Below, one piece after another: positions 23,292 through 34,427 of a stretch of 64,000 bases of DNA. Source of the stretch: Oidiodendron maius Zn (taxonomy: Eukaryota; Ascomycota; Leotiomycetes; Myxotrichaceae); assembly GCA_000827325.1 (NCBI GenBank), contig KN832896.1:132414-196413 (forward strand). Reading direction: 5' to 3'. A model generated the notes under the pieces. The model had not been told where the DNA came from. It made no database searches and worked only from the letters and a program-made list of their open reading frames with translations. The position numbers and the translations under genes are program-made. How positions within the stretch are numbered: position 1 is the first letter of the stretch; each line of letters starts with the position of its first letter.

Positions 23292-23980
23292 GTACCTATG
23301 CCTCGCCCGATTTACGAGACGACTTCCTTCCTGCAATCCAGCTCCTAAATTATCGGAAAACAACATACATATACCCACACCTAACAGAGTTCCAACGAGC
23401 AGACGTAATGCTCCTTGCGACCCACGGCACGCTCGATTACCGCTCGCCGATGCTATCGAACATTTCTCTACGTGAAAAACTCCGCGTGGTCGATCTGGTT
23501 CGTTGTAGCAAGGCACCGGCTTTGATTATTTTCGCGGCCTGTCTGTCTGGATTGGGTTCCACCACCGCTGCGAGTGACATCACTGGCTTCTCCCAATCAT
23601 TGCTAAGTAACGGCTGCAAATCCTTCATTGGTGCATTCTGGAGGGTGAATGATATTAGCACTATGTTTTTCACTACTCTGTTTTCCCGACATCTACGTGA
23701 GCCTAAGGGCGAAGTGGCGCCGGACGAGGTTTTCCATTCCGTGCAGAAAGAGCTCTTTTGCATGACCCATGAACAAGCAAAAGCACACGTACAGGACCTC
23801 ATTGATACTTGGAATGCAATGTCAAAAGAAGGAAAGAAGCCAGGTCGTCTGGTGAAGAAAGGCGATTGGTATCTCAAGAAAGTCTTTGGGAATTTGGAAG
23901 GAATTGATTGGAAACATCCATTTCATTACGCGAGTATGGCTCTTGTGGGAGATGGAACCGTGAAATTTGCCAGTACATAG
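23292..23980 (+). pseudogene. CHAT-domain (caspase-like) protein, 5' truncated
   Basis: From an acceptor-like site (CGTAG at 23287-23291) an open frame runs to 23980, about 229 codons. It holds the two catalytic landmarks of the CHAT peptidase fold: His in MLLATHGTLDYRSP and Cys in IIFAACLSGLGSTT, followed by the usual core (SLLSNGCKSFIGAFWRVND) and a C-terminal WKHPFHYASMALVGDG block. CHAT proteases are separase/caspase relatives, often fused to TPR repeats in fungi and linked to cell-death or self-recognition pathways. Here the N-terminal TPR region and the first CHAT strands are missing and no start codon with a good upstream exon was found. The remaining frame is uninterrupted, so it is either a 5'-truncated gene or one with an upstream exon I failed to see. 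Confidence 0.6.
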
Positions 23981-24503
23981 CAGCAGACATTTCAAGCGTC
24001 GGGTTGAGTCGATAGAGAAATCTCCTACTATCTTCCATCTGCTAACCACGGTTCCCTAAATAGTTAAGAGAGGAAGTAATTTCGCACACAATATGAATCG
24101 TTACCAGCAAAGATAATTCTATCCCGCTCTGAATAATTATACAACCTCTCGAGTACAAAATCCCAAATCCAAACCGGCAGCTCATTTCATATCATAGAGT
24201 CTAGCGGCAATGACTGTAGTCGCCAACTGGGGATATATCGCGGAACACAACACGAGCAAGATTATTTTCCAAATCCGGTACTCCTCCATCTATCTAGCCT
24301 CGGGTCTCTGGTTAATGGAGCCCTCGGATCGTTCAAATTCTTCCAGATTTTCTTTAATAGTAGATAGCCATCATCCGGGGACATTTTATAACGATCTTGC
24401 TGTACATGTTCCTACTGCACAAATAGGCTGCCCCCCGGAGACTTCAACAAACACTCAATGGTGCTAATACTCCACCCGCCTATACAGTGGGAGACGAGAG
24501 GTT

Positions 24504-25019
24504 ATGTTGGACAAACTGTCGCCGGAAATTATGCTATTAATCTTGAAGTTGGTATGATCTGTGTGAAACCTACCAACTTATTTCCGACTAATACAGATAG
24601 CACAGCTTCCAGACAGGCGTGATCTGCAGCGGCTATATGAAGTCTCTAGGTTTCTCTACGGGGCTGTCATGCTAGAATTGTATACGACTATTACCATCCC
24701 GGCTAAAAATGAAAAGTATCTCCAAGGAGTAGACACTGAACGATTCATGGTTGCCGGCATCAATCCGGTAAGCCGCCTTCAATATGTAAGGAATGTCCGA
24801 GTCCAATCAAGTTTCTCCTACAATCCAGAAGAACGATGTATCCACTACAGCGATACCTATGATATGGATATCGACCCTGAAGAGGGCGAGGACAGTGGAT
24901 TTGACGAGCTCACAACGGATATAATGTCGCTGCTAAGTCAACTGGAAGACCAGAGTTTGCGTGGTTTTAGGTCCAATTCTCCGTTCCATATCTCTCTAGA
25001 TACTCTACTGACAAGCTGA
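24504..25019 (+). CDS. F-box-like protein, short or truncated
   Basis: Exon 1 (24504-24551) and exon 2 (24597-25019) join through a GTATGA...ACAG intron to 156 residues. The first 45 residues (LSPEIMLLILKL then LPDRRDLQRLYEVSRFLYGAV) match the F-box pattern LPxEILxxIxxxLP.xxDLxxLxxVSRxxY. Proteins of this kind bind Skp1 and deliver targets to SCF ubiquitin ligase. The rest contains an acidic patch (DMDIDPEEGEDSGFDEL) but not the usual long C-terminus. Sequence downstream (25090-25320) has an open frame that could be a lost 3' part, so the gene may be truncated. Moderate confidence. Confidence 0.55.
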
Positions 25020-25861
25020 TATAGTTGGGAGATGAGCACTTGCGTCTCGCTTTTTCTATCGGGTTCACACCTTCGATCAAAGCCCGGATTTGTCATCCCT
25101 AGAGAGTTGTGAGTGTCCCAGTCTTCATTACCTCGCTATCGTACCTGTAGGGTGTCCTTACGAGGGTAAAAGACCTGTCGGAATTTGGCGCCCGGAAATT
25201 CAAGGAGAGAAGCTCCCGGAGTGTGCTTCTGGCAGGCGCTATCGCGATCGTGATGGCGACAATAATATGCCAGACCGCGTGAATTGGAAGCGCGGAACTG
25301 CACGGAGGGTCAGGCGTTAGGGTTGTTCGGCCAACCAGATCTTCTCAAGGGGCATTCCCATCGTATTCGACCGGGCTAGAAGTCTAGATCTCTCCAGTCT
25401 GAGCAATCGATCGAGATGTAGAAAGGATCCCGCTGTTCCCGTTTCTTGTGGATACGGTTCCAACACATACAACATCTCCTCTCAGCCACCTGCTTCTCGG
25501 TACAGCACTGACTGTCGTGTCGATGTGTGATTGGCCACTATTGTTGGTATTCGATAAGCATCGACAGAGGAACCTGTTCGAGCCCGACAGGAATACGCAC
25601 TAGTAGTAAACTAACCTAGAATACTTAGGATATTATATCAAATACCTTAAGATCTCTCTAGTATTAATTTTATTCATGCAATAGTAGGAACAAATCGAGT
25701 GTGATATAGACCTCTGCAAATAGATTCATGTCTATAGCAATAGATCGCTGGTATAAAATATCCTTGTCAAATGTTCAGGAAGGCTGCTTGCTCAGTCTTC
25801 TGTACTACTGAGATCACCTACAAAACCATTGGAAGCTATCTTAACAGAACCAATAATCTAT

Positions 25862-27061
25862 TCATGCCTGCTCCCTGCCGTAAATATTATGCAAAAAAGT
25901 CAACTTTGAATATGCCATCCTGTTTATCCTCTTCATCCTCGCTCTACGCAATCTAACTCCTATTATAATGAATATCAATGCAGCCACAAGAACAGCCCAA
26001 CGCCTCTCCCAGAGCCATACTATCACAACAGCATCATCTCCATGCCACGAGCCTCCAGGGCGGTGACCGAAAAAGGTGTACTCCTCGGAGTAGAAAATTG
26101 GAGGTAAAACGGCTATGTCACCAGGACCTGAATATCGATAGTAATGATCCACCACTTTCGTAAGATTGTCCCTTGAATTTGTGTGAGCGTTCACATTAAT
26201 GCCCATCTCCCCTTCCGACTCTCTTCTTACTGTGTTGTTGCGTAACCAGTAGTCCTTTAAGACGGTGTTGACAAACATTGGCCCCGTGCTCCAGAAGACT
26301 GTCGGGTAAGTGAAATAATAGTGATAGTTGTAGACTTGGAGGCTCTGAATGATTTTAGCGAATACTGGGTGGCCAGGTCTACTCGCCATCAAGTCATTAT
26401 TGACACCAAGTGGTGATGCTCGCGGAAACCATGCAGAGAATTCTAGTAACGGATCAAGTGGTCGTCGACAACTGATATCAAGGTCAATGTAGACGCCTCC
26501 GTAGTGCCAGAGAATAAAGTATTTCAGAGCATCGACGCGTTGGATGGGGAACGTATATCCATCGTAAGTTGGAATATGCCATGGGTAATTTTCCTGGATA
26601 AAGTCGCGCCCTGCCTTTTCATTCCAAATGTGAATGGTGTAATCGGGGTTATTATCTCTGCACATTGCTTGCGCACCGGACCAGACGAGCGGAATTTCAG
26701 CTTGTGTAGAGTCATCTCGAAGTATCCCAGTGAACCAGATGTGGTGAATGATCCGAGGGATTTTGGCAGTTGATGAAGGTCCATGATCGTACTGGATCGG
26801 TACATTTTCTGATATCGACAGACTCAGCGCTCTAGTGTATTCTGGGTTAAAATCGTCAAATCCGATGAAAAGAGAATCGAGGAGGGCTGAAAAGAGAAGC
26901 TCTTCTCTGATGTAGGAGGTAGAGTAAGCCAACAATAGTAGAAGAGAAAGCGGAAGACAATATCTGAGAAGCACCCTAGGACTCAGGACTGCCATATCTA
27001 AATATTCGTGCGAAATATGTATTGAGTAGTGGATGATAAGACGAAAAGGTTCTCTCAACAC
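25862..27061 (-). CDS. GT32-type glycosyltransferase, type II membrane protein
   Basis: One intact reverse-strand exon gives 399 residues from 27061, or 377 from the second Met (26995, MAVLSPRVLLRYCLPLSL), which directly precedes a strong membrane anchor and is my preferred start. The luminal domain has IPRIIHHIWFTG, DYTIHIWNEK, RVDALKYFILWHYGGVYIDLD (the DXD sugar-nucleotide/metal motif) and HPVFAKIIQSL, all typical of the Gly_transf_sug group (OCH1, and SUR1/CSG1 mannosyl-inositolphosphoceramide synthases). A second hydrophobic segment (WAVLVAALIFIIIGVRL) lies near the C-terminus, as in SUR1/CSH1-type proteins, with a basic tail. The likely task is mannosylation of sphingolipid or glycan in the Golgi. 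No defect was seen. Confidence 0.85.
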   Translation of the reverse strand: MLREPFRLIIHYSIHISHEYLDMAVLSPRVLLRYCLPLSLLLLLAYSTSYIREELLFSALLDSLFIGFDDFNPEYTRALSLSISENVPIQYDHGPSSTAKIPRIIHHIWFTGILRDDSTQAEIPLVWSGAQAMCRDNNPDYTIHIWNEKAGRDFIQENYPWHIPTYDGYTFPIQRVDALKYFILWHYGGVYIDLDISCRRPLDPLLEFSAWFPRASPLGVNNDLMASRPGHPVFAKIIQSLQVYNYHYYFTYPTVFWSTGPMFVNTVLKDYWLRNNTVRRESEGEMGINVNAHTNSRDNLTKVVDHYYRYSGPGDIAVLPPIFYSEEYTFFGHRPGGSWHGDDAVVIVWLWERRWAVLVAALIFIIIGVRLRRARMKRINRMAYSKLTFLHNIYGREQA

Positions 27062-28106
27062 AAATTTAAGATCACGAAATACACTAGCCTCTTTTAAACC
27101 CCTGCCTTCCTAGGCAGCTGGCTCGTACACACCGAAGTATCTCATTCGTACCGGATTGGATAGAAACTAAATAAGAACATGGAGGAATTTCAACGATATT
27201 TATATAGAGCTTCTCCGTCCTCAAAAGTCTGATTCGTGTTGAAGTTCATGAAATTCTCAATCTCAGTGGAAATAGTATAGTTTACTTCGTGGCCATATCA
27301 TGACACATCTGTGCCAGCAATGGACTGGGCTTAGATCAACTAGGACGAAAGACACCTGGATAGCAAGAGGCCCCTGTAAAGACACTGATTCGCGAGCGTC
27401 AGACGTGGGGATAGTAATCGCTCAATAATGGATTTCCCGCTAAGCGTTTCATTGGGATATGGTAGTTCTCACGTTAGCACACCATATTCATGTCCAAATG
27501 CAGAGGCTTCCAGAAATCTCTTACCGGAAATTACCTCTCGGTTGTAAGCTGAATAGCACACCCCAGTCCCACGCCGCACAGCCTCACCTCTAGGTGCTTC
27601 AGTGTTACACTTACAGCGAAAGTGGGGTTACAAGTTGTGAAGTAGGCAGTAACACAGAAATCACAGCTCTGGAATCATCAAACCGCGCAATGCAATTTGG
27701 GCCGGACACTGTTCGGTCATGCATGGAACAAGTGCGAAATCCGGGTGGTGGGAATCCTCCGCTTTGTGGTTATCGTCGGCCTTCCCCGACACTCCCATTA
27801 TCAGTTAGAACAAGCTGAGCCACAAAGTGGAGAATATACAGTTATCAGGGGTCGGTATGATTTCCGTCAACATCTTTATTGCCACCTTCTCGCGCTCAGC
27901 GTCAGTAGAATTTCCCTTGCCGTTACCCACCAATCCGTACTTATTCTCTACTGAAACAAGCTATACTTTACTAGCAGTAGGAGTAAGCAAGGAAGCACAC
28001 GAGCCCAAGGTCATGCGAGTACAGTAAAAGCCGAAACAACTAGCGATGGACCGTGGACTAGCAGCTAATGTAGTATTAAAAGGTCACTGTAAGCTAGCCG
28101 GTAGTT
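27062..28106. other. intergenic region
   Basis: Upstream of the GT32-type gene. Short open frames (27594-27818, 27697-27954) overlap each other in different frames and show no family motif. The stretch AGCCACAAAGTGGAGAATATACA at about 27818-27840 resembles one end of the MITE at 29485 and may be a worn partial copy. Confidence 0.35.
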
Positions 28107-28312
28107 GGCGCCAATCTTAGTAAGCATTCCTATTATAGGTTAGATTAGTACCAACTTCCCCGATAGCCCGCTAATTTTATTGTGTAAGCCGACTAATTTC
28201 AGGGGTCCATGCCCACTAATTTAACAGTAAATCTATGCTTATAGTAAATATATATAGTAGGCTTGCGCACTAAAATTAGTAGGCTTACACTCTGCTTAGT
28301 AAGATTGGCACC
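28107..28312. mobile_element. MITE-like element with terminal inverted repeats
   Basis: A 206-bp AT-rich non-coding segment bounded by near-perfect 20-bp inverted repeats: GGCGCCAATCTTAGTAAGCA at the left, and the right end reads GGTGCCAATCTTACTAAGCA on the reverse strand (18 of 20 match). The inside repeats AGTAGGCTT/CACTAA(A)ATTAGT blocks. No target duplication is obvious. Size and structure fit a miniature inverted-repeat element dependent on a transposase elsewhere. Confidence 0.65.
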
Positions 28313-28686
28313 TGATGCAGGAATACTGTATCACGAACTATAGAGGGTGTAGCCCATATTATCAGCACTTTGTAACTATATGCACTAAGATGCTTATAGA
28401 GTATTGCTTTTCGCATATCAGAGAGAGAAAGACTCTTGGTATCGCGTCTTCGAAAATCACTCTAATCAAAGCCTATTCTCCTTTTTTACATGTATTTACA
28501 TATAATTTGTACTCTAAACTATAGTAACTGAATTCTTTCTTGTAATATCCCCGATATTTGCTCATACACTGAACACAATTCCACCACTTAATATCAACCT
28601 CATCGTGCTTCCCTTCCCAACCCTCGGGTGCCGTACCCACACCAAACTCTCTTCATGGCTTCCCTAATATTCGTTCTCTTCACATA

Positions 28687-28962
28687 TTGTGGCCGAATTT
28701 GGATTGCATAGACGATGATCACACCATGAGAAGCCCTAAGAAAAACGACGTAAACAGATTAGCCTTATTGAAGAGGCCTTTCGACTTCTTCCTCAGCAAG
28801 TTATGCGATCCCATTTGGACCGCAGATGTCACACACTGGTTTTCGTCGTTGACACTAACCCACGATAGAGCTCCCGAAGACGCTTTTCGCGTACTCGGAG
28901 ACGAGTTGCGTGGACACTTGAGCGAGATTGTTTCCCACTATTCGGTTGAACAATTCTATTAA
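28687..28962 (+). CDS. hypothetical protein, weakly supported
   Basis: An open frame of up to 91 codons (internal Met 13 codons in) ending at 28962. I recognise no domain. Composition is normal for a soluble protein (KKNDVNRLALLKRPFDFFLSK). It is preceded by about 300 bp free of repeats. It could be a real small gene, a lone exon or chance. Frames just downstream (29021-29209) do not join by an obvious intron. Confidence 0.2.
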   Translation: MWPNLDCIDDDHTMRSPKKNDVNRLALLKRPFDFFLSKLCDPIWTADVTHWFSSLTLTHDRAPEDAFRVLGDELRGHLSEIVSHYSVEQFY

Positions 28963-29484
28963 ATGTTAGACTTTCTTCAAATCTTTGATGTTGAGGGAAT
29001 AATTAGCTGACAATGCAGTTTTGACTCGTTCCGTAGTTGTCACAGCAAACAAACTCTCTGGCGTGCCTGCTACCATTCTAGTCACGATTCCTCGTCATAT
29101 TGATAGTGAGCCAGCGCAGTTTGATAATTCATTTCATACGCTTTCCAATACTAGGAATTGTATTGCTACTTTTGCTGTTGTGCCGTGCGGTCGACCATGG
29201 CAGTTATAAATGGTGGCGAAATGGATATGCTTCCTCATAAAACAACTAGGGTCAAGCAACTAGAACGCACCTAGGCCCTGTGCCCTTATGGCTTGGTAGA
29301 CAGTATGAGTGGATTTTTTTACGACTGTGCCGCTCCACGCTGCGAATAAAGCTGTGGCTGCAGTGATTGATGGGCGCGATGGTTAAAACGACAACGTCTA
29401 GTACGGTTATATCAGCAGTTTGCGCTTCGAGCGCGCGGGGCGGGACGATGAGGGGAGAGTAGGCGGGATGATGTCATAATAATA

Positions 29485-29671
29485 CTATCTCCCCCCTTGA
29501 ATATTTGTACATACTCCACTTTGTGGCTTAGCTTACTCTAACTGGTAAGAGAAATGTTATGATCCGTGCATCCTATCGTTGCTCAGGAAATCTGCTCTGT
29601 TTACTTTCCTTAGTTAGGCCGTCTTAGCCACAGAAAGTGGAGTATGTACAAATATTCAAGGGGGAGGATAG
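29485..29671. mobile_element. MITE with long terminal inverted repeats and TA target site
   Basis: A 187-bp element bounded by TA dinucleotides (29483-29484 and 29672-29673). Its ends are inverted repeats of about 45 bp, beginning CTATCTCCCCCCTTGAATAT at the left and CTATCCTCCCCCTTGAATAT (reverse strand) at the right, continuing through the TACATACTCCACTTT block. The 95-bp centre is unique. TA duplication and size fit a Tc1/mariner-type MITE. It is unrelated in sequence to the full mariner copy at 57626. Confidence 0.8.
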
Positions 29672-30135
29672 TAATGTGACTGACGATGGGGTAAGAGAGT
29701 TTAACCTAACTCGGAATCATCAAGCGACGCTAAATGTGGCTGTTCACATCGGAACAAAAATCGAAACTTCAGATAGGGCTCATCTTCTAGGCAGGTTTCT
29801 TCCTGAGTCGGGGGCTATTCCCTTCCATAGGGCGTGATGAGCCGTCGCGAGAATCGCAAGTTACTTCCTCTTCCGTGAAGCACTCCGACACACAGCGCTA
29901 TAATAAAACGAAGAAACAAAATAAATTAGAACAATGGTCGGGCTCCCAAACAGGACAGGCCGCTGCACTATTTGTACTCGCATGAAAGTAAAAGTAGCAA
30001 AGCCCTCATGCAATAATCTATTGGCGTTGGCATTTTTCTGACCTTCTCGAACAGTGTGATCTCTCACGACCACTGTGCTCAAGATGCAGACGGACAGGTC
30101 ATAGATGCGAATACCTAGTTCTGCAGCAAGGACAA

Positions 30136-31784
30136 GTGTTTATCAACCAGAGTGTGACTACGCCATTCGTCAAAGCAGTCGACATATTGGCAAGTCCACA
30201 CAAAACAAAGCAGCTTGAGAACTTAGTTTCAAAACAAGCCACTTCCTCCCGCGTACGCCACGATGAAAGACTTACGCATCCTGCCCCAAAGTCCCCAGAC
30301 CCAGATCCGATACAGTCTCGGAGGGATGGAGGTGGCAACGAGAGACTTCGACTTTCGGTGAATTGTATAAATCGAGTGTTTCGTACCAACGCAGCTCTTC
30401 CACATACAGTGGGTCTCACGATGCTTGATCCCTTTGATACTCAGCGGCAAAGCAAATTTCCGAAGGCAGACCAGTTACTTCATCATTGTATGTAATTAAC
30501 CGCCTTTATTTACTCATAATAGTCCCAACACAGTTATTTTACTGACTGTAGCGACGTACAGACCTCTCCGCTGTCATACCAAAGCTTCTCCCTGCTGGTT
30601 GCAGGCCAGAGACAAGTCCCCTTGTTCTGGGGTGGTGGCCATTGGTGCAGTCCGACGATCTTCTGTTCTATACGGTGCTTTTAGCCAGCATATTTGATCT
30701 CGAATGGCAGAACGGGAAATCGAACACATGTCTTTCAGAAACATGCATGAAGGTATGTCTACACCTTCTAAAGGAACGAGTACGAGATCCGGTCTACGGG
30801 GCGAGGAATCAAACAATCGGAGCAGTCGCCACATTGGCGTCTCTAGCGGTGGGTGATCTGCACAATATTTTCACTCAATTTCATTGACATCCCAAAGTAT
30901 GGAACGAACATGACGGCGATGAAAACGCATATTGCAGGGTTGAAAAAGATGGTGGAGATCAGAGGAGGAATGGGAAATATCAGATCATCAAGCCCGGTTA
31001 CTGCAGTTGCTGTATTGTGGTATGGAACGACTTCTATTCTTCCCAAATCTGTGGCCAGACTCCATTTCCTAACAACATCCACCATAGGGTTTTATTCCGT
31101 TTCAAATTTGGATTTCAGTTCCGATCAGAAGAGCCAATCGATCTGTATGACCCACCGCAGTGGCCGCTAGAAATATTCGAACCAGCTCAAGCGGTCAGCT
31201 TGGTGGATTTCAATACGTATGGAATCTGCAAAAGAGTTTCAGATATTCTTTTGGAAATCCGATATCTATCACACTTCTCTGCTCAATCGCATGATATTGC
31301 CAGCCCCATTCTCGAAGCCCGCGATATACACGGCAAAGCCTACTCAATCCTTCAGCGGCTGCTTCAAACAAAGTCGGATGCGGACCCTGGATCCCACACC
31401 ACCTGCATCACAGAATGCTGCCGTTTTGCAGCAATGATCTTCCTGCTCTTGGCGTTCGAGAATCAGTACCTAAACCAAACTCTTCTCGTCAATTTTCTCG
31501 CTCATAAACTTCGAAGTTCTCTAGAATCGATCATATCCTGCTCATTGAATGAGAGTAATAAATTGCTGGTTTGGTCACTTTCAGTTGGTGGCATCGCGGT
31601 ATTGAATCTACCCACTGAGCGAGATTGGTTTGTCAGTCACTTGGCGGAATCAGCTGCTGAGCTCAATCTTAAATCATGGGACGAAATGAAGAGTTGTCTA
31701 GAAGAGGTTATACGGATTGATGCCATCGATGCTTATCCCTTTGGCCAATTATTGGAAGAGGTTATATCAATGACGTTAGTATAA
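30136..31784 (+). pseudogene. Fungal_trans_2 regulator-like protein, one frameshift
   Basis: Exon 1 (30136-30487), exon 2 (30562-30848) and exon 3 (30898 on) show the Fungal_trans_2 (PF11951) order: a DPFDTQ...ADQLLHHY block, LGWWPLVQSDDLLFYTVLLAS, then KTHIAGLKKMVEIRGGMGNI, and a long helical C-terminus ending VISMTLV at 31784. The frame changes once at about 31010, between VTAVA and VVWNDFYSSQ; one base is missing relative to the family pattern and no intron fits. The N-terminal 110 residues lack a zinc cluster and are polar and low-complexity, as in many relatives. If the frameshift is a sequence error, this would be an intact regulator of about 530 residues; otherwise it is a recent pseudogene, since the rest is open. 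Confidence 0.65.
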
Positions 31785-31912
31785 AAGTCATTTACTATTC
31801 GAAGGATATTATAGACGTATTGGACGCTTTAAAATGAGGCTACCTACTGCAGTTACCAACGCATCTATATCTAAGCTACGCCTCTGATCAAGTTATTGTT
31901 GTCGATCCACGT

Positions 31913-33590
31913 TTACTTGGAACCCAGACTCATTAAATAGTCCAACATCCTGGGGTAGTCTGGAGTTCCCAATCCTGTGTTACTGGATCCCAACCCTTGG
32001 CAGCCAAGAAACCAGGCGTTCTACAGCCAGATGAGATGCCGACTTATGTCATTTAGGACACTAGGGTTAGCGTACAACGCTGGAGCTACAAAGCCGACAG
32101 TCGACATGCCTGCCTTCAACCGCTCCTTGTTGATACGATTAAAAACAGAGGCGACAATCGGGGCAGCTGCTGATGTGCCGCCACCAAGAAAGATACGGTT
32201 GGCATTAAGCGACAAGATATGAAAACCATTCGCGGAGATATCGGGGAGCCCGCGGCCAGCACGATTGAAGATGCCGCAATTTGCACCAATGTTCTTGCCA
32301 AACTCCGTCCTGTAGAACTTGTAAGGCGTCGGGTTTTCATCAAAGTACTTATCGATAGCACTCTTCTCCCATTCTGGGACAGGATAAATATCCGAGAAGC
32401 CACCGCTAGAGCAATCTCATGACCCTCAGTGGCGTTAAGACCTGGTGCTAGTTGCGTCTCACCAATGGCCAGCACATATGGGCAATTAGTTAGCGCTAAT
32501 GGATTGAAGATGCTGCCCTTGCCATCTAAGATTTTAATGCACTCGCCGCTGTTGCCAGCGACACCGTTATCTCCCGTTGCCCCGACTATTGTCACGCCTT
32601 GTAAGCTAAGCTTCATCCACTCGCTACACTGGCGCCGATCATAGTTCACGCTTCGCTGCTGTTCCTCAGGGCTATAGGAAATGGAGATAACATTACTAGG
32701 TTTAAAGAGGCCGCACATCTCCTCGCTAATGAAACCATTCGGGTCTGGGTAGGTTGGGTCGAACTCAGGGCTATCGCCCGTAATATTGTAAGCGGTGCGG
32801 TTGCAATAGCTACCGTCAAGAGCGTCGAGTAAGGTATTAAAGTAATCCTGGGTTGTATTTACCTGCCAATTAAGGTCATCGACATTAAAGATGTGGACAT
32901 TCTGTGGGTAGACGATCGGATAGGCGACGACAATGTCTAGCATAGCCTCGCCCTCGCCTGTAGTGAACTCGGTCTGGTTATTGCTAAACCTACCAGCGCC
33001 ATCAATTAAAGTGAATAACCGGGAGGGATGTTGTAGATCCGGCTGATGCAGAGGGGCGTCATAAAATCATGACAGTTGCTTGTGATGTTTGGGCCTGCTA
33101 GCGGAAACGGGTCAATGTCATGACTCGCAGTCTGCGCCTTGACTTTCCTGCGAATCCGTCGCGCCTTAGGCTCCCCGGGAATCTGCAGTCTTGTAGCGGC
33201 TGGCGTAATGTAGCCTATATGGTCCAGAAGCCCAGCTGGGATCGAGTACTCATCCGTCCCAACATGACGAGTGCCAATTTTCTTGTTCTCATAGATGTCA
33301 TACCGGGCGTGAAGAAGGTTCTCAAGCTCCACTACAGTAGCATGAAATTGGATCCATTGACGATTCCCGGATCGCGATACACGGTCTAGCTTAATGCCCT
33401 CGGCTTCCAGCCAACTATGGACTGCATTCACACTGTCGTCATGTGGTGCAAACAGATCAGTCACCTCATCTCGGGTCATGTGCTGGCCATACTTTGGTGA
33501 GTCGGGGTTGGATCTTAAAGAGGGTCAGTAATGTCAAGAGCGGATGGGCCAGATCCTCGCATACCTCTCCATGAGCAGGTCAGGACATTA
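31913..33590 (-). pseudogene. sedolisin (S53 tripeptidyl peptidase), broken
   Basis: The reverse strand holds most of a sedolisin in several frames. The prodomain begins SPKYGQHMTRDEVTDLFAP (exon start near 33515). The mature part has EAMLDIVVAYPIVYPQN (catalytic Glu and Asp), VGATGDNGVAG (oxyanion Asp) and GGTSAAAPIVASVFNRINKE (catalytic Ser), and a C-terminus with NTGLGTPDYPRMLDYLMSLG at a stop in 31913-31915. At least three frame changes separate these blocks (near 33000, 32415 and 32215), a stop follows the NDIS segment near 32021, and the signal peptide region upstream of 33590 is not recognisable. A relative at 43946-46158 is intact, so this copy is the decayed partner. Relatives cut tripeptides from protein N-termini at acid pH outside the cell. 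Confidence 0.8.
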
Positions 33591-34427
33591 CAACCCCCCG
33601 GCTTCCTCCCCTCTGAACAACGGGTGGATAGGCAGCGTCTTCATGATATAACGATAGCACCCCTCGAACCGCATTCATAGCCTGCTCTCCGCCCCCAACG
33701 TTAATCACGACCGCCACTGCGCCCAGAGCTATTCATACAACCTCTCCTCTCCGAAGCACGAGCCTCTTCACGAGGCACCAGCAATTTTCAGAAAGCCTTC
33801 AAGTAGATGAAGTGCCTGAGGCGGCTGGATGTCGGCCATATCTCCTGAACAGGCGGTAGTAGAAGCCAGCCTGGATTGGAAGATCAGCCGACTTCAGATG
33901 TCGTTCCTAACAGCCCTCTTGAAACCCATTCGATACTTTCCCGGGCGGTCCAGCACTTTGCATCAATCATCCTTGAAGTTGCAGGGCCTATTGCTGACCA
34001 ACAGGGTGGCAGTTCACGGCCCAGCAGCATAGGCAGGCAACCCAAAGATAAGAATCCAATCAATCTACAGTCAGTCGTAACAATTGGGAAGGCTGCGGGC
34101 ATCCCTGCTTGTGAAAGAGAAACATAGATAGGATGGGCGTCTAGACAAGTGGAAATCGTTGAAGCCAAAATTCAGAAACTGAAGTGTGATGTTGCTGTAT
34201 GATCTGCTACTCCCTGCTCGGTACGAGGTAAGCTGACGCTGACGGCCTGGTACTGCAATAACCGCGAGGTAGTACCCGTAAGCCAAAGAGAGTGCTGAAA
34301 GGGACTACTTATATGGAATGGGATCGTGCAAAGTTTAGTAAACAGCGCTGCATTTCGTCTATTTATGACAACCTAATAATTAGATCGGTCGTTTCTACCA
34401 TTTTTTTTAAGTCTAGTAGTATTCACC
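33591..34427. other. intergenic region between broken sedolisin and chitinase
   Basis: The two genes are divergent. No supported gene lies here. The open frames at 33829-34168 overlap in three frames and lack motifs. The part near 33600-33720 may contain the worn first exon of the sedolisin. Confidence 0.35.
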
